From contig NW_003546292.1 of NCBI RefSeq assembly GCF_000090795.2, forward strand, positions 79,152-114,020: a stretch of DNA of 34,869 bases, given 5' to 3'. Made by a program: the position numbers and the translations under genes. The notes beneath the pieces were generated by a model that was given only the letters and a program-made list of their open reading frames with translations, did no database searches and had not been told where the DNA came from. Source of the DNA: Amphimedon queenslandica (lineage: Eukaryota; Porifera; Demospongiae; Haplosclerida; Niphatidae). Positions 31,201 through 34,869 of the stretch are shown piece after piece. Numbering within the stretch: position 1 is the stretch's first letter; each line of letters begins with the position of its first letter.

Positions 31201-32975
31201 TTGTGTGATTATATACACACAATCATTATCAGCTACTTTTTTCAACAAGGGGAAACAAGCATTGAGTATGTGAACAATGCAAAGCAGTCATCATAATGAT
31301 AACAGTAAGCTATCAATGAGGATTACATACCAGTTGGCTGTTGCTGTGGCTGCATCATGAGAGGAGTAGGAGGATAATATCCAACAGGAGAGCCTTGGAA
31401 CTGAGTCTGAGGTTGCTGTGGCATGAAACCAGGAGGATACTGTGCTGGCTGCTGCTGGTAGGGAACACCTCCTGAGGATACCAACTGGTGCAGTGGCTAA
31501 AGAAAAAAAACAAAAATAATGCTACATGTACTGATCTATGTAATATACGTGTATCATTACTAATACTACATGCATATAAAATTGAATAAAAATAATGAAA
31601 CAATTATAAAGAAAAGTTCTTGAATGGTTATTATGCTTTAAGACTTACTGAAAGGGAGAAGATGAAATTAATGTTCCCTTCTTTCTCATCTCCTTGCTTC
31701 CCAGTAAGAGGTATCCACTCCTCAACTGTCTCACCATTGAACACATCAGTAGGTAATTCGTAATAGCCCCAAGCTATACGATCATCCAGTGATAGGTAAC
31801 GCTGCACATAGAAAGAGAAGATAAATATAAGAGAGAGAGAGATCAAAAATAGTGGGAGAGAGACCAGAAATAGTGGGAAGAGAAAAGGGGAGAGCAGAGG
31901 AAATAGGAAAAGAAAGAGTAACCAAAACAGTGTAGAGTATCCTGATAGCAATAAGGAAGACTCAATAAGTAACACATCCCTCACATCCTCAGTCAAACAG
32001 ATAAATAAACCACTCATTTACAAACCAGCTAACCTCATTAAATATCTCAACATAAACACTGGTAACACCACGAGGAAGATTACTATAGAGAGATTAAAAT
32101 AAGAGATAGTGTGTGTGTGTGTGTGATCGTATGGCTTCATGTATATGTACACAGTGGTTTAATAACATACACAGAGAAGGTCTTGTTCCAGCGTGGGTTC
32201 TTTGACCCATTGATGTCAGTTGGGGTCTCATAGACAGCATGGCCAATCCTCACGCGACAGTAAGGATCCATACGTGTAAGGCCATAGTTCTTAGCTAATT
32301 TAGCCTGGGAAGAGAGAGAGAGAGAGAGAGAGAGGGGGGGAGAGTGAGTAGAAGAGGTGACAGGGACAACAATAAATATATATGACAGACACAATTAACA
32401 TGGAAATGTCACTATCCTCCTAAAAGTGACGACAGTGAGAAATGATACTGATCAATAGGTGTCAACAGTCTCACGTGGTAAGTGTGAACATAAATGTCAC
32501 AGAACAAAATTACAGCTAAAATTATTTTATAGGATTCAACATAAAGGCAATATATTTTATCATTATTTTTAATAAATCTGTTCTTTTTTTAGATGCCATA
32601 AATCATTGTTTTCATATTGACGTTACATAAGTATAATAATAAATAAAATAATTATTATCGACAACAAAACTGTTCTATTATTTACCTGCAATATTGTAAC
32701 TTTCAATTTTCCTACGTGGCTACCATCCCCATGCCTGTATCCGAGCTGTTGTGGACTGTACGTCATGGGTACTAAATGGGGATGGTCCCTACATTGAGAT
32801 GACAATGCATTATTCAAAACAATGGCCAAAATATTGTTTTTACGTGCCTTTGATGGCTGCTAGTTCGTTGTTCACTACGTGGGACTTCTTCCACACGGAG
32901 AAAGTCATCGGGCAATTGGCCAAGGAATGCCCTGTCTCTTTTTGACTGTTCTTGTCCATCTTCGATAGTCGCCAT
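30847..32975 (-). CDS. TOLLIP: Toll-interacting protein (Tollip), 7 exons
   Basis: Adaptor that binds phosphoinositides and ubiquitin, acting in endosomal sorting and damping of IL-1R/TLR signalling in vertebrates. Exons in transcript order: 32975-32848, 32788-32686, 32304-32171, 32082-32034, 31801-31649, 31496-31331, 31010-30847 (897 nt, 298 aa; human 274). The N-terminal [11 protein letters not shown] matches the Tom1-binding region motif (GELPQDFLRI). The C2 domain has [39 protein letters not shown] and SLDDRIAW. A Gln/Pro-rich linker precedes the CUE domain (about 255-297) with MFP at 265-267 and a terminal NLL. Frame is kept between exons 1 and 2 only with a GC donor (AAAG|GCACGT); the nearby GT (exon end 32844) gives a frameshift and stop. 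A 60-bp (GT)n lies in the last intron. The gene is divergent from a secreted CUB-like gene. Confidence 0.94.
31140..31199. repeat. (GT)n microsatellite
   Basis: About 30 uninterrupted GT dinucleotides in the last TOLLIP intron; alternating purine-pyrimidine can adopt Z-DNA. Confidence 0.95.
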
Positions 32976-33172
32976 TTTTTCACCAAAAGTGCGATAGTGT
33001 CTAAGCCACGCCTACCTCATTAATAATTAATACGTGACAGTTATTTTACGTGGGTGGTTATGTGTATATAACCAAGTGAAGAAGCCATAGCGAGTCAAAC
33101 AACTAGTTACAACAGGAACTAAAACAAAAGCAATCATCACTAACCAGTAGACCAATACACTCAGGAATCAAG
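32976..33172. promoter_or_regulatory. Shared promoter region of TOLLIP and CUB-like gene 1
   Basis: 197 bp between divergent start codons. A plus-directed TATA box is at 33065-33071. No TATA box is evident on the TOLLIP side. Two ACGTG words occur (TACGTGACAG near 33030, TTACGTGGG near 33046). Confidence 0.65.
33065..33071 (+). promoter_or_regulatory. TATA box of CUB-like gene 1
   Basis: TATATAA in GTGTATATAACC, 108 nt before the ATG at 33173. Confidence 0.65.
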
Positions 33173-34000
33173 ATGTCAAGCACCTTCTCACTCGCAATCA
33201 GTGCTGCAATACTGCTAGCATGTCTAATACATGTAACGAACACTGCACCAGCAATCTCGATACTAGAAAAGCTGACTTGTCGGCATCAAGATGTAGCTGC
33301 GAAAAAAATGTGGAAGAAATGCATTATGCCAAATAAAAATCATATAATTTCTTCACTTAAAGGCCGTCCTCTCGATCTTCCACATAAACTCAAGGATAAC
33401 AAGATACCAGTAATGGACATACCACCAAAGTAAGTATATTTATATTCATTTTATAATGCAAGTGACCATAATATTATTTATTCTTGCAGCTCTTTTAAAT
33501 GTTTTGCTGTTATGAGGTATGCTTCTGATGCTAGTGTTGCAGTGCCTAAATGTCCAGCAGTTTGCAAGTTATATAATCCTAAAGAGAAGAATGGATGTGC
33601 AGTTGGCAATGATCTCCTCAACAATGCATTCACTGAGAGACGAGGTATCTCAGTGCTTAAATCACCACGCTATGGTTGTAGCAACTATTCAAGAAATGAG
33701 ATATGTGTTTATCATGTACAAATGCCTTGCAAAGGTAAACGCGTTTTCTTGTCTCGAGAATCATCTGAAATAGATCTAGCTGAAGGAGATTCGGTTGAAA
33801 TCATTGTCCGAGAGAATCAAACAATATATGAATCAATCACTGGAAATGGCATTGAACAATCACTTAATATAAAATCATCTAATTTCTTTGTTCTATTCTT
33901 GAGTGAAAAAGATGCAACACAAGGTGCTGGGTTTAAACTTCAGTTTGAATGCCAAGAAGAAGATGAAGATGATGAAGATCTGGAAGGATCTGGACTATAA
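33173..34000 (+). CDS. Secreted CUB-like protein with acidic Ser-Gly tail, paralog 1
   Basis: Function unknown. Exons 33173-33429 and 33490-34000 give 255 aa. The signal peptide is at about 1-25 (FSLAISAAILLACLIHV). Next comes a short module with two cysteines, KLTCRHQD...WKKC, conserved in the downstream paralog, and an MDIPP motif at the exon end. Exon 2 has a Cys cluster (PKCPAVC, GCAVG) and then a CUB-like region: LKSPRYGCSNYSRNEICVYH, DLAEGDSVEIIVRENQT, NIKSSNFFVLFLSEKDATQG, AGFKLQFEC, the usual order of CUB strands, with two cysteine pairs possible. It ends EEDEDDEDLEGSGL: an acidic run before Ser-Gly, the pattern of glycosaminoglycan attachment sites. The CUB assignment rests on pattern, not a search. 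Confidence 0.8.
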
Positions 34001-34004
34001 TATG

Positions 34005-34010
34005 AATAAA
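34005..34010 (+). other. Candidate poly(A) signal of CUB-like gene 1
   Basis: AATAAA just 5 nt after the stop; a second AATAAA lies at 34032-34037 and may be the one used. Confidence 0.5.
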
Positions 34011-34412
34011 CTAGAACCTTATAATACATGTAATAAAAAATATAATAATAATAATTTTTAAATTTGTATAAATGTTTTGCATTTCAAGAAAATTTTTTGT
34101 CACAGGTACACCTTGAATAATGTTAACACAGTAATGAAAACAATGCCATTGTTTAGTAGTTTAATGAATCAATGCATGAATATACAGTTTGTTTAAGAAA
34201 CTAAACACATGGACACACAACTACTTGTACATGCATTCAGCTACCAGTATACTGAATATAGAAATGCAATAACATTGTGGAGCATGTGTTTGTATAACAT
34301 AACAAAGATGTAAACTTCTGAAAGGAAGCATGACATAATTCTAGGGGGCTTTCCTGCTTTTAGCAATAAATCTAGGAAATGAGTGGGCTGAAAAATAACA
34401 AGCTGATAATGC
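34011..34412. other. Spacer between the two CUB-like paralogs
   Basis: No coding sequence or recognised repeat. AT-rich, with isolated ACATG words. Confidence 0.5.
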
Positions 34413-34420
34413 TATATAAG
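34413..34420 (+). promoter_or_regulatory. TATA box of CUB-like gene 2
   Basis: TATATAAG in GCTATATAAGC, 85 nt before the ATG at 34498. Confidence 0.65.
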
Positions 34421-34497
34421 CATGCTCACCAGGCCATGCTTTCATCAAAAATATTAATCCTACAAAATAAACTAGAAAGAAACATATCAAATTTAAA

Positions 34498-34869
34498 ATG
34501 TCAACTTTCTCCCTTATATTCACTGCTACAATTTTGGCTGCTTGTTTAATGCATGCAACCTCAGCTGCTTCAGTTAGATCAACTCATCGCTCTACTAGAG
34601 ATGTTCTCCAAAAACTAACATGCCGTCATCAAGACGAGGCCAAGAAGAAGGATTGGAAGAAATGCATCAAGGCAACAGACTACAATTTCATTCCATCATA
34701 TAAAGACTCTGGCCTTGATCTTCTTTCTAAAATTAGTCAAGGTGAACTACCATTAATGGATATACCTCCAAAGTAAGTGCATTATAGTTTAAATAAAAAA
34801 TATGTTTATTAATGTACTTTCATTAGCTCTTTTAGATGCTTTGGTGTTCAAAAGTTTCTTATAGATGAA
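34498..34869 (+). CDS. Secreted CUB-like protein, paralog 2 (cut by window end)
   Basis: Exon 1 34498-34772 and the start of exon 2 at 34827; the gene continues beyond the window. Same plan as the upstream paralog: signal peptide (FSLIFTATILAACLMHATSA), then the module KLTCRHQDEAKKKDWKKCIK, MDIPP at the exon end, an AA|GTAAGT donor in the same phase, and exon 2 opening NSFRCFGV against NSFKCFAV. The intron position and phase are identical, so it is a tandem duplicate. It has about six extra residues (an STHRSTRD stretch) before the Cys module. Whether it has the CUB region and acidic tail cannot be seen. Confidence 0.82.

Noticed and set aside
31034..31222. Thr-His repeat frame over the GT microsatellite
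   Set aside because: Simple-sequence translation inside a TOLLIP intron.
33519..33773. Second frame over CUB-like exon 2
   Set aside because: Overlaps the supported frame, which has cysteines and CUB strands in order and correct splice phase.

Overview
The window looks like nuclear DNA of a demosponge, most likely Amphimedon queenslandica or a close haplosclerid. The reasons are: AT-rich, compact, intron-dense genes with many introns of only 44-100 bp; metazoan-only families (Bcl-2 fold, Tollip, R-Ras/M-Ras); and a tandem cluster of small secreted collagens of the sponge short-chain (C4/spongin-like) type. The species call is inference; no database was searched.

Layout, left to right. (1) 117-7128, minus: coatomer beta subunit (beta-COP), 21 exons, 958 aa, complete. 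(2) 7443-15230, plus: glutamine-dependent NAD+ synthetase, 18 exons, 776 aa, with an unusual C-terminal tail. (3) 15759-17835, plus: R-Ras/M-Ras-type GTPase, 6 coding exons, 191 aa. (4) 18683-21388, minus: complex I subunit NDUFB8, 4 exons, 182 aa. (5) 21609-22968, plus: a Bcl-2 family protein of 216 aa with no visible membrane anchor. (6-8) 24007-24855, 25320-26179 and 27663-28520, plus: three tandem short-chain collagen genes. (9) 30847-32975, minus: TOLLIP, 7 exons, 298 aa. (10-11) 33173-34000 and 34498 to the window edge, plus: two paralogous secreted CUB-like genes, the second cut by the end of the window. All complete splice models close in frame (exon sums divisible by three), which is the main support for the exon boundaries.

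Gene organisation: three head-to-head pairs share short intergenic promoters (beta-COP/NADSYN1 314 bp, NDUFB8/Bcl-2 220 bp, TOLLIP/CUB 197 bp). The first two contain NRF1-type TGCGCATGCG palindromes and no evident TATA box. The secreted collagen and CUB genes have clear TATA boxes. This suggests a housekeeping versus tissue-specific split in promoter type.

Repeats: introns and spacers carry a 186-bp tandem repeat family whose units are separated by a 20-bp palindrome (five places), several MITE-like elements with terminal inverted repeats, one tRNA-like SINE relic, a long hairpin upstream of the first collagen gene, very long CT/GA tracts at splice sites, and many (TACATG)n tracts. Best candidates for something undescribed: the palindrome-punctuated 186-bp family, the collagen cluster with its duplicated promoters and frame-neutral intron, the anchorless Bcl-2 protein paired with a complex I gene, and the CUB-like family with a conserved N-terminal Cys module and an acidic Ser-Gly tail.
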